From contig SYGP01000037.1 of assembly GCA_005799495.1 (NCBI GenBank), positions 1 through 64,000 of the forward strand: a stretch of 64,000 nucleotides of DNA, written 5' to 3'. How positions within the stretch are numbered: the stretch's first letter is position 1; each line of letters starts with the position of its first letter. A program made the position numbers and the translations under genes. Origin of the DNA: Planctomycetia bacterium. Its GTDB lineage: Bacteria; Planctomycetota; Phycisphaerae; Phycisphaerales; SM1A02. The notes under the pieces are model-generated. The model did no database searches and was not told where the DNA came from. It worked only from the letters and a program-made list of their open reading frames with translations. Shown here one piece after another: positions 17,376-25,323 of the stretch.

Positions 17376-18635
17376 ATGGCAGTCGCCTCCACGCCGCTGC
17401 CCACTGCACAGGATGTTCTCGATGCCGCTCGCAGCATCTCGGGTGGCGTTGTTCGCACGCCCTGTCTCCCCAGCATCGCGTTGTCGCAGATGCTCGGCGC
17501 TGAAGTCTGGTGCAAACTGGACTTGATGCAGGCGACAGGTTCCTTCAAGGAACGCGGCGCTCGTCACGCGCTCCTGTCGCTCGGAGCAGCGCAGCGCAAA
17601 CGTGGCGTCATATCGGCGAGCGCAGGCAATCACGCGCTGGCGCTGGCGTTCCACGGCAAGGCTCTCGGCGTGCCAGTGACGGTCGTCATGCCGCGCTTCG
17701 CTCCCCTGGTCAAGCAGGTGCGCTGCCAACAGTACGGAGCACGCGTCTTGCTGCATGGCGACCACATCGCCGATGCGCGCGACCATGCGGATGTGGTCGC
17801 TGCCGCGGATGGACTTGCCTACGTCAACGGGTTCAACGATGCAGCGATCATCGCGGGCGCCGGGACATGCGCACTCGAGGCGGTCGAGCAGGTCCAGAAT
17901 CTCGATGCCATCGTCACGCCCGTCGGCGGCGGCGGACTGGTGGCAGGCATCGTGCTCGCTGCCGCAGCTGTGCGGCCGACGCTTCGCATCATCGGTGTGG
18001 AGTCGGGTCGCTGCGCAAGCATGAGTGCTGCGCTTCGCGCAGGGAAGCCTGTTCGCGTCTCTGCGGAGCCGTCGCTGGCGGATGGTTTGGGCGTTCCGGA
18101 GGTCGGTGCCACGGCACTGGAAATCGTTCGTGGGCGGCTGGAGTCGGTGTGTACGGTGGGTGAGGATTCCATCACGCGCGCGATTCTCCGGTTGCTCGAG
18201 AGTGAGCGGGTGGTTGCAGAGGGTGCCGCGGCAACGCCGGTCGCTGCAATGCTCGAGGGACAGCTCGAAAGCCTGCGGGGCCGACGGGTGTGCATGATGC
18301 TGTGTGGCGGCAACATCGACCCGACGGTGTTGGCGCGCGTCATCGAGCATGGACTCGCTCTCGATGGGCGCATCATCCAGTTCCTCGCTGTCATTCGCGA
18401 CAGACCGGGCGGCCTGGCGGAACTTGCATCTGCGATTGCCTCGACCGGTGCGAGCGTGAAGCAGGTCTCGCATGAACGAGCGTTCGGCGACGACGATGTT
18501 TCGCGCGTGCATGTGCTGTGTCAAATCGAGGTGCGGGGAGCGGACCACACGGAAGAGGTCTTCGGGGCACTTCGGGCGCGCGGCATTGATGTCCTCGCGA
18601 GAGGAAGTCTCCGTCAGATTGCGAATCCCGCGTGA
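17376..18635 (+). CDS. ilvA: Threonine ammonia-lyase with C-terminal ACT domain
   Basis: PLP enzyme that deaminates threonine to 2-oxobutanoate for isoleucine synthesis. The PLP lysine is K58 in TGSFKERGARH; SASAGNHAL and the glycine-rich phosphate loop VGGGGLVAG follow. Residues about 340-415 form an ACT-type domain (LAVIRDRPGGLAEL...), as in the 400-residue TdcB/IlvA2 forms that sense ligand through one ACT domain. ATG 17376 is 8 bases after pckA with GAGCGGAG upstream. The pairing with pckA and nadE is not a known pathway unit. Confidence 0.93.
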   Translation: MAVASTPLPTAQDVLDAARSISGGVVRTPCLPSIALSQMLGAEVWCKLDLMQATGSFKERGARHALLSLGAAQRKRGVISASAGNHALALAFHGKALGVPVTVVMPRFAPLVKQVRCQQYGARVLLHGDHIADARDHADVVAAADGLAYVNGFNDAAIIAGAGTCALEAVEQVQNLDAIVTPVGGGGLVAGIVLAAAAVRPTLRIIGVESGRCASMSAALRAGKPVRVSAEPSLADGLGVPEVGATALEIVRGRLESVCTVGEDSITRAILRLLESERVVAEGAAATPVAAMLEGQLESLRGRRVCMMLCGGNIDPTVLARVIEHGLALDGRIIQFLAVIRDRPGGLAELASAIASTGASVKQVSHERAFGDDDVSRVHVLCQIEVRGADHTEEVFGALRARGIDVLARGSLRQIANPA

Positions 18636-20299
18636 TGCGCCTCGCGCTCCTGTCCCTCGATTCCATCGTCGGTGATCTCGCTGGCAACGCGGCGCGGATT
18701 CGGGCGGCCGCTGAACCGATCGCGCGCGAGGGCGTTCCACTGATCGCCACCCCTGAACTGTCTCTGCTGGGCTATCCGCCGCGCGATCTGCTGCTGCGCA
18801 CGGGGCTGATCGAGCGCTGCATCGAGGCGACACGAGCGCTTGCGGTGGATTTGGCGCGCGGAGGAGCGGGGGAGAGTGCAGTCATCGTGGGTACCCCGTG
18901 GCCGTGCGAATCGGGCGCTGGGATCAGCAACGCGTGTGTGGTGTTGCGTCGCGGTGCAGTGGAATGCGTGTATCGCAAGCGGCTGCTGCCACAGTACGAC
19001 GTGTTTGACGAAGCGCGTTACTTCGCGGCGGGCCACCAGCCCCTATGCATCGATGTGATGGGGCAGCGGGTCGGGCTGCTGTTGTGCGAGGATCTGTGGC
19101 GAGGCGAGGATGTCGGCGAGGGCACATACTTCGGTGATCCAGTGGGTGACAGTGTCGGCGAGGGCGCGCACCTGCTGGTGGCGATGAGCGCATCGCCGTT
19201 CTTTGCGGGCAAGCATGTGCAGCGTCTGCGTGTGCTCCACGCTGCAGCCCAACGTGTGGGGCGTCCGATTGCGATGGTGAATGCGACGGGCGCCAACGAC
19301 GACTTCATCTTCGATGGTGGCTCGTGCGTGCTGCACCCCGATGGTCGTGGAGCGTTCACGCAGCCCTTCGGTGATGATCAGCTTCGGACGGCGCTCGATG
19401 TGCGCGAGCAAGCACCAGCCGCGGCTGCCGAGGCGGATGAACTTGCTCGTGCGGTGGTAGCGGGGATTCGCGGCTATGTGCGCAAGACTGGCCATCGAGG
19501 AGTCCTGCTCGGTCTCTCGGGAGGCATTGACAGCGCTCTGCTCGCCGCGCTCGCCGTGGCGGCGCTTGGATCGGATGCCGTGCGCGGCGTTTCGATGCCG
19601 AGCCAGTATTCATCCGAGGGGTCTCGCAGCGACGCGATCGATACGGCCAAGCGACTTGGGATGCGATCGCCCGATCTCCTGCCAATCCACGATCTTCATG
19701 TTCTCGCGCGACAACACCTCGGCGCACACTGCGATCTCTCCGGGCTGACCGATGAGAATCTTCAAAGTCGCTTGCGGGGCATCACCCTGATGACGCTCTC
19801 CAATGCGACGGGTGCGCTGGTGTTGTCGACGGGGAACAAGAGCGAACTGGCCGTCGGCTACGCCACGCTGTACGGAGACATGGTCGGCGGACTGGCACCG
19901 CTGGGTGATCTGACGAAGCGTCAGGTGTACGCGATCGCGAGGCGAGTCAATGAGTGCCCTCAAGTCATCGGGTTGTCGACCGCGCCGATCCCGCCCTCGA
20001 GCATCGAGAAACCACCCTCGGCCGAACTCCGCCCTGGGCAAGTCGATCAGGATTCCCTTCCACCCTACGACACGCTTGATGCGATTGTGGAGGGTTGGGT
20101 GGACGAGGAGCGAACGGTCGAGGAGATCGCCACGCGGAACGCTCTCGATCTTTCGGTTGTTCGTCGATGGACGCGTGCCATCGATGCCGCGCAGTACAAG
20201 CGCTTCCAGGCCCCGCTGATCCTGAAGGTCAGCGCACGAGCGTTCGGCCCCGGGCGGCGGATGCCACTCGCCATGCGCTGGACTCCGGACGCGCGCTGA
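18635..20299 (+). CDS. nadE: Glutamine-dependent NAD+ synthetase
   Basis: Last step of NAD+ synthesis. The N-terminal half (to about residue 265) is a nitrilase-fold glutaminase with Glu in TPELSLLGYPPRD, Lys in YRKRLLPQYDVF and Cys in LLLCEDLW. The C-terminal half is the ATP-pyrophosphatase synthetase with the P-loop LGLSGGIDSALLAAL and TGNKSELAVGYATLYGD. The ATG overlaps the ilvA stop by one base (TGATG), indicating translational coupling. The 3' 71 bases overlap the metallophosphoesterase gene on the other strand. Confidence 0.96.
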   Translation: MRLALLSLDSIVGDLAGNAARIRAAAEPIAREGVPLIATPELSLLGYPPRDLLLRTGLIERCIEATRALAVDLARGGAGESAVIVGTPWPCESGAGISNACVVLRRGAVECVYRKRLLPQYDVFDEARYFAAGHQPLCIDVMGQRVGLLLCEDLWRGEDVGEGTYFGDPVGDSVGEGAHLLVAMSASPFFAGKHVQRLRVLHAAAQRVGRPIAMVNATGANDDFIFDGGSCVLHPDGRGAFTQPFGDDQLRTALDVREQAPAAAAEADELARAVVAGIRGYVRKTGHRGVLLGLSGGIDSALLAALAVAALGSDAVRGVSMPSQYSSEGSRSDAIDTAKRLGMRSPDLLPIHDLHVLARQHLGAHCDLSGLTDENLQSRLRGITLMTLSNATGALVLSTGNKSELAVGYATLYGDMVGGLAPLGDLTKRQVYAIARRVNECPQVIGLSTAPIPPSSIEKPPSAELRPGQVDQDSLPPYDTLDAIVEGWVDEERTVEEIATRNALDLSVVRRWTRAIDAAQYKRFQAPLILKVSARAFGPGRRMPLAMRWTPDAR

Positions 20300-21008
20300 C
20301 TCGCCGCCGGAAGTTGAACAGCCGCGGCTGCTCGCTCGGCACCACGAGGAAGGTGGCTGTCCGCAGGCAGTACGCGGTGAGCGCACCGCCGTACACACAG
20401 CCCGTGTCGATTGCCACCACGGAAGGGCGCCCCGATTCCCGCATCAGCATGAGTGGTTGAGTCAGAGGTCGATGACCAACGATCAGGAGACCATCCGTAC
20501 CGTCGTAATCCCACCACCAGTCCGCTTCCCCGTCCGCAGCCTTGATCGTCATGCGAACGCGCGGCGGCGTTCGATCAAAGCCGCGCGAAGGATCGATGCC
20601 GGCGTGGACTGCCGTCCACTGGTAGGGCAATCGCCCGCGTACGGAGTTGTTCCGCATCGCCTCGCGCAGCAGGGACTGCGCCTCATCGAGCAGGTCTGCA
20701 TCCGCAAGCACATCGACCATCTCGCCGAGTCGCGGCGGCAGATCGCGAGTGTCGGCGTCAGGACCTGCACGTCGGATGGCAGCGAGAGCACGCGGCTCGT
20801 GGTTGCCGCAGACAAGATCGATGCGCCAACCAGCGCGTCGGCGCGCAACGATTTCTTCGACGACCAGGTCTGGTCGCGGTCCCTTGGTGAGCAGATCGCC
20901 AAGCAAGACGATGCGTGGTGTTTCATCACGGCGCGCGAGGCGACGAAACATCGCTCGCAGCTCCACACCGCATCCATGCACATCTCCCACGACAACCGTG
21001 TCGCGCAT
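20229..21008 (-). CDS. Metallophosphoesterase (ApaH/PrpE/PPP-type)
   Basis: A 259-residue calcineurin-like phosphoesterase with the family metal motifs in order: GDVHGCG (residues about 8-14), LLGDLLTKGP and CGNHEPRAL, then VGHRPLTQP and a late DTGCVYGGALTAY, where the usual His/Asp ligand pair of PPP enzymes sits. Members of this group act as protein phosphatases or hydrolyse diadenosine tetraphosphate; the substrate cannot be told. ATG 21008 is 6 bases after TATGGT. The tail overlaps nadE by 71 bases, an unusually long antisense overlap. Confidence 0.9.
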   Translation of the reverse strand: MRDTVVVGDVHGCGVELRAMFRRLARRDETPRIVLLGDLLTKGPRPDLVVEEIVARRRAGWRIDLVCGNHEPRALAAIRRAGPDADTRDLPPRLGEMVDVLADADLLDEAQSLLREAMRNNSVRGRLPYQWTAVHAGIDPSRGFDRTPPRVRMTIKAADGEADWWWDYDGTDGLLIVGHRPLTQPLMLMRESGRPSVVAIDTGCVYGGALTAYCLRTATFLVVPSEQPRLFNFRRRVSARPESSAWRVASAARGRTLVR

Positions 21009-21013
21009 CGCTC

Positions 21014-21022
21014 TACCATACT
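21014..21022. promoter_or_regulatory. Bidirectional -10 region between metallophosphoesterase and mutL
   Basis: Only 20 bp separate the two start codons. Minus-strand TATGGT (21015-21020) ends 6 bases before the phosphoesterase ATG; plus-strand CATACT (21017-21022) ends 6 bases before the mutL ATG. The two -10 boxes overlap on opposite strands. Confidence 0.55.
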
Positions 21023-21028
21023 CCCGAT

Positions 21029-22837
21029 ATGCCCATCCGCATACTTCCTCCCGACATTGTTCAGCAGATTGCGGCTGGGGAAGTCGTGGAACGACCCGCG
21101 AGCGTCGTGAAGGAGCTGATGGAGAACGCGCTCGACGCTGGGGCGACACATGTGACGGTTCGAATCCGCGGTGGGGGTCGGGAGTCCATCGAGGTTGTCG
21201 ACGATGGTTGCGGCATCGACCCGTGCGAACTGCCGCTTGCGATTGCAGCCCATGCCACGAGCAAGATCGCTGCCACCAGCGACTTGGATGCCCTCCGTAC
21301 TTTCGGATTTCGAGGCGAGGCGCTCGCAGCCATCGCGGGGGTTTCCCATGTGCGCATCCGCTCGAGGCGTCTGGGCAGCGCCGATGCGGCGATGCTCGAG
21401 AGCCGCTTTGGGCAGGTGGAACCCGTGCGTCCCGCGGCGGGCGCGGCTGGCACGGCGATCGAAGTTCTTGGATTGTTCGGCAATGTGCCTGCCCGCCGGA
21501 AGTTCCTCAAGAGTGATCCTGCCGAGGCGGCACGCGTGACGGAAGTGGTGACGAACGCAGCGCTTGCGCATCCTTCGGTGGGATTCACACTCGAAAGTTC
21601 GGGGCGCGAGGTGTTCGCGCTCGAGCCCATGGCCGATCTCTTCGCGCGAGCGCTCGCGGTCTTCCCCGATGTCCTCGGCTCGGAGCCACTGCCCATCGCG
21701 AGTGACGCGGAGTTCGATGGAGTCTGCGCACGGGTGGTCGGGCTTGCGTGTCGCCCCGAGCGACTTCGGTCGGTCAGTCGAACGCAGCGCATCTTTGTGA
21801 ACGGTCGTCCGATCACCGATCGTTCGATGCAGCACGCGGTGCGGGAGGCGTACCGAGGACGCGCTGCACCCAACCTGCAGCCCACATTCGTGCTGTTCAT
21901 CGAGATCGATCCTCACGGGGTCGACGTGAATGTCCATCCCCAGAAGACAGAAGTGCGCTGGCGACATGCTGCGCAGATGCACCGCATGATCCACCACGCC
22001 GTCGTGGATGCACTTGAGGCGCATGTGGGTACCGCGCAGGGAGGCACGCTGCTCGGCGCGTCTCGACCCCATCTCGATCGTGCGCCGATGCAATCCGCCG
22101 ACATGCCATGGGCTTCACGGGCTCTGGGTGAACCAGTCTTCACAGCCGCCATTCGTGAGCGTGGGAGCACAGGATCACCCCGCAGTGCCTCGGGCACGAT
22201 GGAGTCGCCGCCTCCCGAGCACCTCCTGCAGGCGCCCGCACCGTGCGTGGATGTGCTGCTTGTGGACGACACATGGATCGTGCACGCGAGCGAAGATGGC
22301 ATCGTCATCACGGATCAGCATGCGCTGCATGAGCGGGTGATGTTTGCCGATCTTCGACGGCGCATCGCCGCAGGCACGATGATGCAGCAGCGATTCCTTG
22401 TTCCTTTGCCCGTGGCCGTACCGCCCGAGGCCATTGCCACACTTGAGTCACTCACGCCGCTCTTGCAGCGGCTCGGCATCGAGGCGAGTCCGGCGGGCCC
22501 GCGTTCGATCGCGATCCATGCGTTCCCCGTGTTTCTGCTCGAGCGCCGTGTCGATGCAGTTGCGTTCATGGCGCACATGCTTGCGGACGAGGCGCTCGCA
22601 CGCGGCGTGGAGGCGGGACAGATCCATCACGCGCAGGAGGCGGCGCTCGCGGATGTGCTTGACATGATGGCATGCAAGGCGGCGGTCAAGGCAGGTGACC
22701 GCCTGAGCCGCGAGGAGGCGGCGCGGTTGATTGCGGATGGCGCGATCACGGATCGTGGGACGCACTGTCCGCATGGGCGACCAACATCCGTTTGCATTCC
22801 GCTTGGAGACATCGAGCGGCGATTCGGCCGCCGCTGA
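21029..22837 (+). CDS. mutL: DNA mismatch repair protein MutL
   Basis: GHKL ATPase that links MutS to strand removal. The N-terminal domain is canonical: QIAAGEVVERPASVVKEL, NALDAGAT and the GFRGEAL lid. A Pro/Ser-rich linker spans about residues 370-410. In the C-terminal domain, DQHALHER, ACKAA, CPHGRP and the final F-x-R (RRFGRR) of endonuclease-type MutLs are present, but the second Glu of DQHA-x2-E-x4-E is Ala (ERVMFA). Nicking activity is therefore uncertain. No mutS lies in the window. Confidence 0.95.
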   Translation: MPIRILPPDIVQQIAAGEVVERPASVVKELMENALDAGATHVTVRIRGGGRESIEVVDDGCGIDPCELPLAIAAHATSKIAATSDLDALRTFGFRGEALAAIAGVSHVRIRSRRLGSADAAMLESRFGQVEPVRPAAGAAGTAIEVLGLFGNVPARRKFLKSDPAEAARVTEVVTNAALAHPSVGFTLESSGREVFALEPMADLFARALAVFPDVLGSEPLPIASDAEFDGVCARVVGLACRPERLRSVSRTQRIFVNGRPITDRSMQHAVREAYRGRAAPNLQPTFVLFIEIDPHGVDVNVHPQKTEVRWRHAAQMHRMIHHAVVDALEAHVGTAQGGTLLGASRPHLDRAPMQSADMPWASRALGEPVFTAAIRERGSTGSPRSASGTMESPPPEHLLQAPAPCVDVLLVDDTWIVHASEDGIVITDQHALHERVMFADLRRRIAAGTMMQQRFLVPLPVAVPPEAIATLESLTPLLQRLGIEASPAGPRSIAIHAFPVFLLERRVDAVAFMAHMLADEALARGVEAGQIHHAQEAALADVLDMMACKAAVKAGDRLSREEAARLIADGAITDRGTHCPHGRPTSVCIPLGDIERRFGRR

Positions 22838-22886
22838 GGCTCGTCCGCACGCGGGGTCGGACTGCGCGAAACCGCCGTCGAGAGGA

Positions 22887-23141
22887 TCACAGGCCGTGCT
22901 GCGGCGAGCAGGGGGGAAGGGGCGAGGTGAACACAACCGTTCGCGACCCAAGCATCTGCTGGATGTACGGCTCACAGAGTCCGCACCGTTCTGCGCATCC
23001 AAACGCGTTGCGGAGTTGCGCCACGTCGGCAGCGCCGTGGGTGTCGGCGAAGACGCGCATCTGCGCGAAGGTCACTTGGACGCAAACACAGCGGTCGATT
23101 CGCAGCGTGTGCGATGGGGAAACAGTGCTGCAGTCGTTCAT
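22887..23141 (-). CDS. Small BFD-like [2Fe-2S]-binding protein
   Basis: About 84 residues with CVCVQVTFAQMRVF and, after about 25 residues, CAERCGLCEPYIQQML. The four-cysteine pattern C-x-C...C-x-x-C plus the CEPY turn resembles the bacterioferritin-associated ferredoxin (BFD-like) fold that holds a [2Fe-2S] cluster. Third and last gene of the riboswitch-led operon: its ATG lies 4 bases after the pseudopilin stop (an earlier ATG at 23159 overlaps that gene). A redox role is likely; its link to cobalamin is inferred from position only. Confidence 0.75.
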   Translation of the reverse strand: MNDCSTVSPSHTLRIDRCVCVQVTFAQMRVFADTHGAADVAQLRNAFGCAERCGLCEPYIQQMLGSRTVVFTSPLPPCSPQHGL

Positions 23142-23145
23142 CGGT

Positions 23146-23937
23146 TCATCTCGGGTCATAGGCAGCGTTGTTGTGGCTCAGAAATCCGTTGCGCGGCCAA
23201 CCCAGAGGCTGTGCGAGCAGCGATGCGCCCGATGCGGCGAGCGCGTGCTGGCCTTCGCACGGCGCGCACACGGATGAGGTGTGCCCATCGAGCCAGGCAA
23301 CATTGGTGCAGCCCTGATGGCGAAATGCCTGCGCACCCGCATAGACCACCCCAAGATCCATCTCCACCAGTGCCTCGGGCGCTCGCATGAACTTGTTCGT
23401 TCCACCGCTCCAGCCGCCGTCGCCAAAGAGAGCGGTCTGCGATGGTCGAAGATGTGCGTTCGCGGGTATGCCAAGGCGGGCACTGCGCCACCCGCTTCGG
23501 AGGACTCCATCGTCGCCCACGGATGGATACGCGCCCTCGGCTCCGATGTAGGAAGTGTTGTAGTTGAAGCCCGTGCACGGAGCATCGTCCGTCGCAGTGG
23601 GCAGTGCGCAGCATGGACACTGCCGCATGGCATAGGGAGTGTCGGTGAACAGACTCAGTGGTCCAGGATGGAGTGCACCCGCACCATGAGCGAAGTCCCA
23701 GGCAGTGGTACGAACGCCGGACGCGGTCTGCTCGTGAAGGATTGCGGCAGGAAAGGTGCCGCGGTAGATGGTGGAGTAGGCAATGGCTGCGCCGGCGAAC
23801 TGACGCAAGCGAACTGCGCACTCCACGCCTCGTCCGCTTTCACGAACTCCGCCGACCACGGGAACGAGGAGGGATGCAAGAAGCACCAGTGTTCCAATGG
23901 TCACAAGCGATTCCACGAGTGTGAAGGCGCGACGCAT
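23146..23937 (-). CDS. Prepilin-type protein with DG motif (planctomycete pseudopilin)
   Basis: A 263-residue protein starting MRRAFTLVESLVTIGTLV, the type IV prepilin cleavage and methylation signal with F+1 and E+5 followed by a hydrophobic helix. The body ends with NVAWLDGHTSSV, the His-x9-Asp-Gly-type signature of the large planctomycete pseudopilin families (DUF1559-like). These are thought to be handled by a type II secretion-like or pilus-like machine. The ATG overlaps the stop of the upstream dockerin gene (TGATG), so its translation is coupled to a B12-controlled message. Confidence 0.85.
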   Translation of the reverse strand: MRRAFTLVESLVTIGTLVLLASLLVPVVGGVRESGRGVECAVRLRQFAGAAIAYSTIYRGTFPAAILHEQTASGVRTTAWDFAHGAGALHPGPLSLFTDTPYAMRQCPCCALPTATDDAPCTGFNYNTSYIGAEGAYPSVGDDGVLRSGWRSARLGIPANAHLRPSQTALFGDGGWSGGTNKFMRAPEALVEMDLGVVYAGAQAFRHQGCTNVAWLDGHTSSVCAPCEGQHALAASGASLLAQPLGWPRNGFLSHNNAAYDPR

Positions 23938-24869
23938 CACGTGGAACCCCATGCCGCGAGCAACAGCGACAGATCGCTGCCGCCGACGATGCCGTCACCG
24001 TTCAGGTCTGCCGACGGCATGCTGCTGCCAAAGGAAGACAGCAGGATCGACAGATCGCTGCCGCCGACGATCCCATCCGCGTTCAAGTCGGCAGACCGCG
24101 CGCGCGGCAACGCGCGAGCAACAGCATCGATCTCCACATTGGGATGAAAGCCGCTCGGCACCACGATGCGCACGGCCACAGCGCTCGCGAGCCCGACGCT
24201 TGCGAGATCAATGCCTGTTCCGCCTGCACTGCCCGCGTACACCTCCACCAATTGCTCGTAGGACATCCCTTGGAGATCCGCCAACGTGAGCAATGGATCG
24301 ATGGGAAGATGGGGATCCGATCGAACCTGGCCGGCGGTCGGCGAGTAGGGCCCCACATCGGTGAACCCCATGGTGGGGAAGAGTCCATCCGCGACGACGC
24401 CGGGCACCGTGATCCACTGCACTCCGTCTGAACTGACTTGCACGCTTCCGCCGTCTGCCGCGAGTCCCGCGCACACACCAGTCGGCCACTCACCGTCGGT
24501 GAAGAACGAGTTGCCAAAGACAATGAAGTCGATTCCGAAGGGATTGTTGGCGTCATCCAAGATGGGCGGTTGGAACGCCAGCGTGAGGCTTCCACCCGCA
24601 CCAATCGAGACAATCTCGGATGTGCCGAACGGGGGCACGAATGGCGTGACGGCTCCCGGAGAAATGCCCTCGCCAGTGAACGCCTCCGGAGCGCCGAGTG
24701 CGGCAGCTGGATTGGTGAAACCGTTCGCGGGGTTCGTTCCAGGAACATAGGAAACGACGGTGGAAGCGAAGTCGTCCGATCGAGCGCGCGAAGCACTCGT
24801 GAGAACGCAGACAAAAGCCAATGCTTGAAAGCACGCCATCGCTGCGCGGTCCTGCGCAAAGTTGAACAT
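23937..24869 (-). CDS. Secreted dockerin-repeat surface protein under cobalamin riboswitch control
   Basis: A 310-residue exported protein. The N-terminus MFNFAQDRAAMACFQALAF... holds a signal peptide (cleavage near SRARS); an alternative start at 24839 (MACFQALAF) gives a shorter one. The domain begins VVSYVPGTNPANGFTNPAAALG, and then carries DFIVFGNSFF and VSSDGVQWITV, an all-beta pattern seen in uncharacterised cell-surface proteins. Two dockerin-like repeats close the protein (ADLNADGIVGGSDLS, ADLNGDGIVGGSDLS, LLLAAWG). First gene after the riboswitch, so probably made when B12 is scarce; a role in B12 capture is inferred, not shown. Confidence 0.8.
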   Translation of the reverse strand: MFNFAQDRAAMACFQALAFVCVLTSASRARSDDFASTVVSYVPGTNPANGFTNPAAALGAPEAFTGEGISPGAVTPFVPPFGTSEIVSIGAGGSLTLAFQPPILDDANNPFGIDFIVFGNSFFTDGEWPTGVCAGLAADGGSVQVSSDGVQWITVPGVVADGLFPTMGFTDVGPYSPTAGQVRSDPHLPIDPLLTLADLQGMSYEQLVEVYAGSAGGTGIDLASVGLASAVAVRIVVPSGFHPNVEIDAVARALPRARSADLNADGIVGGSDLSILLSSFGSSMPSADLNGDGIVGGSDLSLLLAAWGST

Positions 24870-24934
24870 GGGGATTGTGAAACGCCTGGCCGAGCACCGT
24901 GACCCCTGAACAGAACGCGAGGGGGCGGCACAAC

Positions 24935-25115
24935 ACTGCAGGCAGGTCTTCCGACTTCGGGCACTCGAGCCTGCCTTCCCGGATTCCGCACATGCGGCTC
25001 CAGTGGCTTCTCTGGCTCGGGCATCAGACCTCATCGGTCTCACCCGTTACGGCGGCGCGTCCGCGGCGGATTTTCACCGCCTTCCCTCGCATGCACGAAT
25101 CGGGCCAGCCGACGC
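24935..25115 (-). promoter_or_regulatory. Cobalamin (B12) riboswitch
   Basis: Read on the minus strand the region contains the conserved aptamer blocks in order: GAGGGAAGGCGGTGAAAATC with the following CCGCCGC, the GCCACTG box, a second GGGAAGG, and the closing GAAGTCGGAAGACCTGCC. This is the cobalamin (AdoCbl-type) layout. The aptamer ends about 65 bases before the ATG at 24869; between them CCCCT and AGGGG can pair and may form part of the expression platform. A TACTCT -10 candidate lies at 25162-25167. Outer limits are approximate. Confidence 0.92.
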
Positions 25116-25161
25116 ATGCATACGCCTCGGCTCACGAGTGCCGAGGATCAAGCACGGCGAA

Positions 25162-25167
25162 AGAGTA
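25162..25167 (-). promoter_or_regulatory. Candidate -10 box (TACTCT) for the riboswitch transcript
   Basis: TACTCT on the minus strand lies about 50 bases upstream of the first conserved aptamer block. No good -35 is seen. Confidence 0.35.
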
Positions 25168-25323
25168 CACGCGTCGGAACCATCCGTCGTTCGTTGCGGG
25201 AACCCGCTCTTTCCGCTACTTTTATGGCTTCCCCACAGCGGAGGGTTGTTCGTCCGCTCGGTCGCTGGACCCGTTTCGTGAACAGACCGCAGGGTCTGTG
25301 CCCCTTGAGAGGAACTTTCGATC

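Noticed and set aside
17109-18833. 574-codon open frame opposite ilvA and pckA
   Set aside because: Shadow of ilvA and the pckA end; no conserved motif.
20549-22093. 514-codon open frame opposite mutL
   Set aside because: Shadow of mutL and crosses the divergent promoter.
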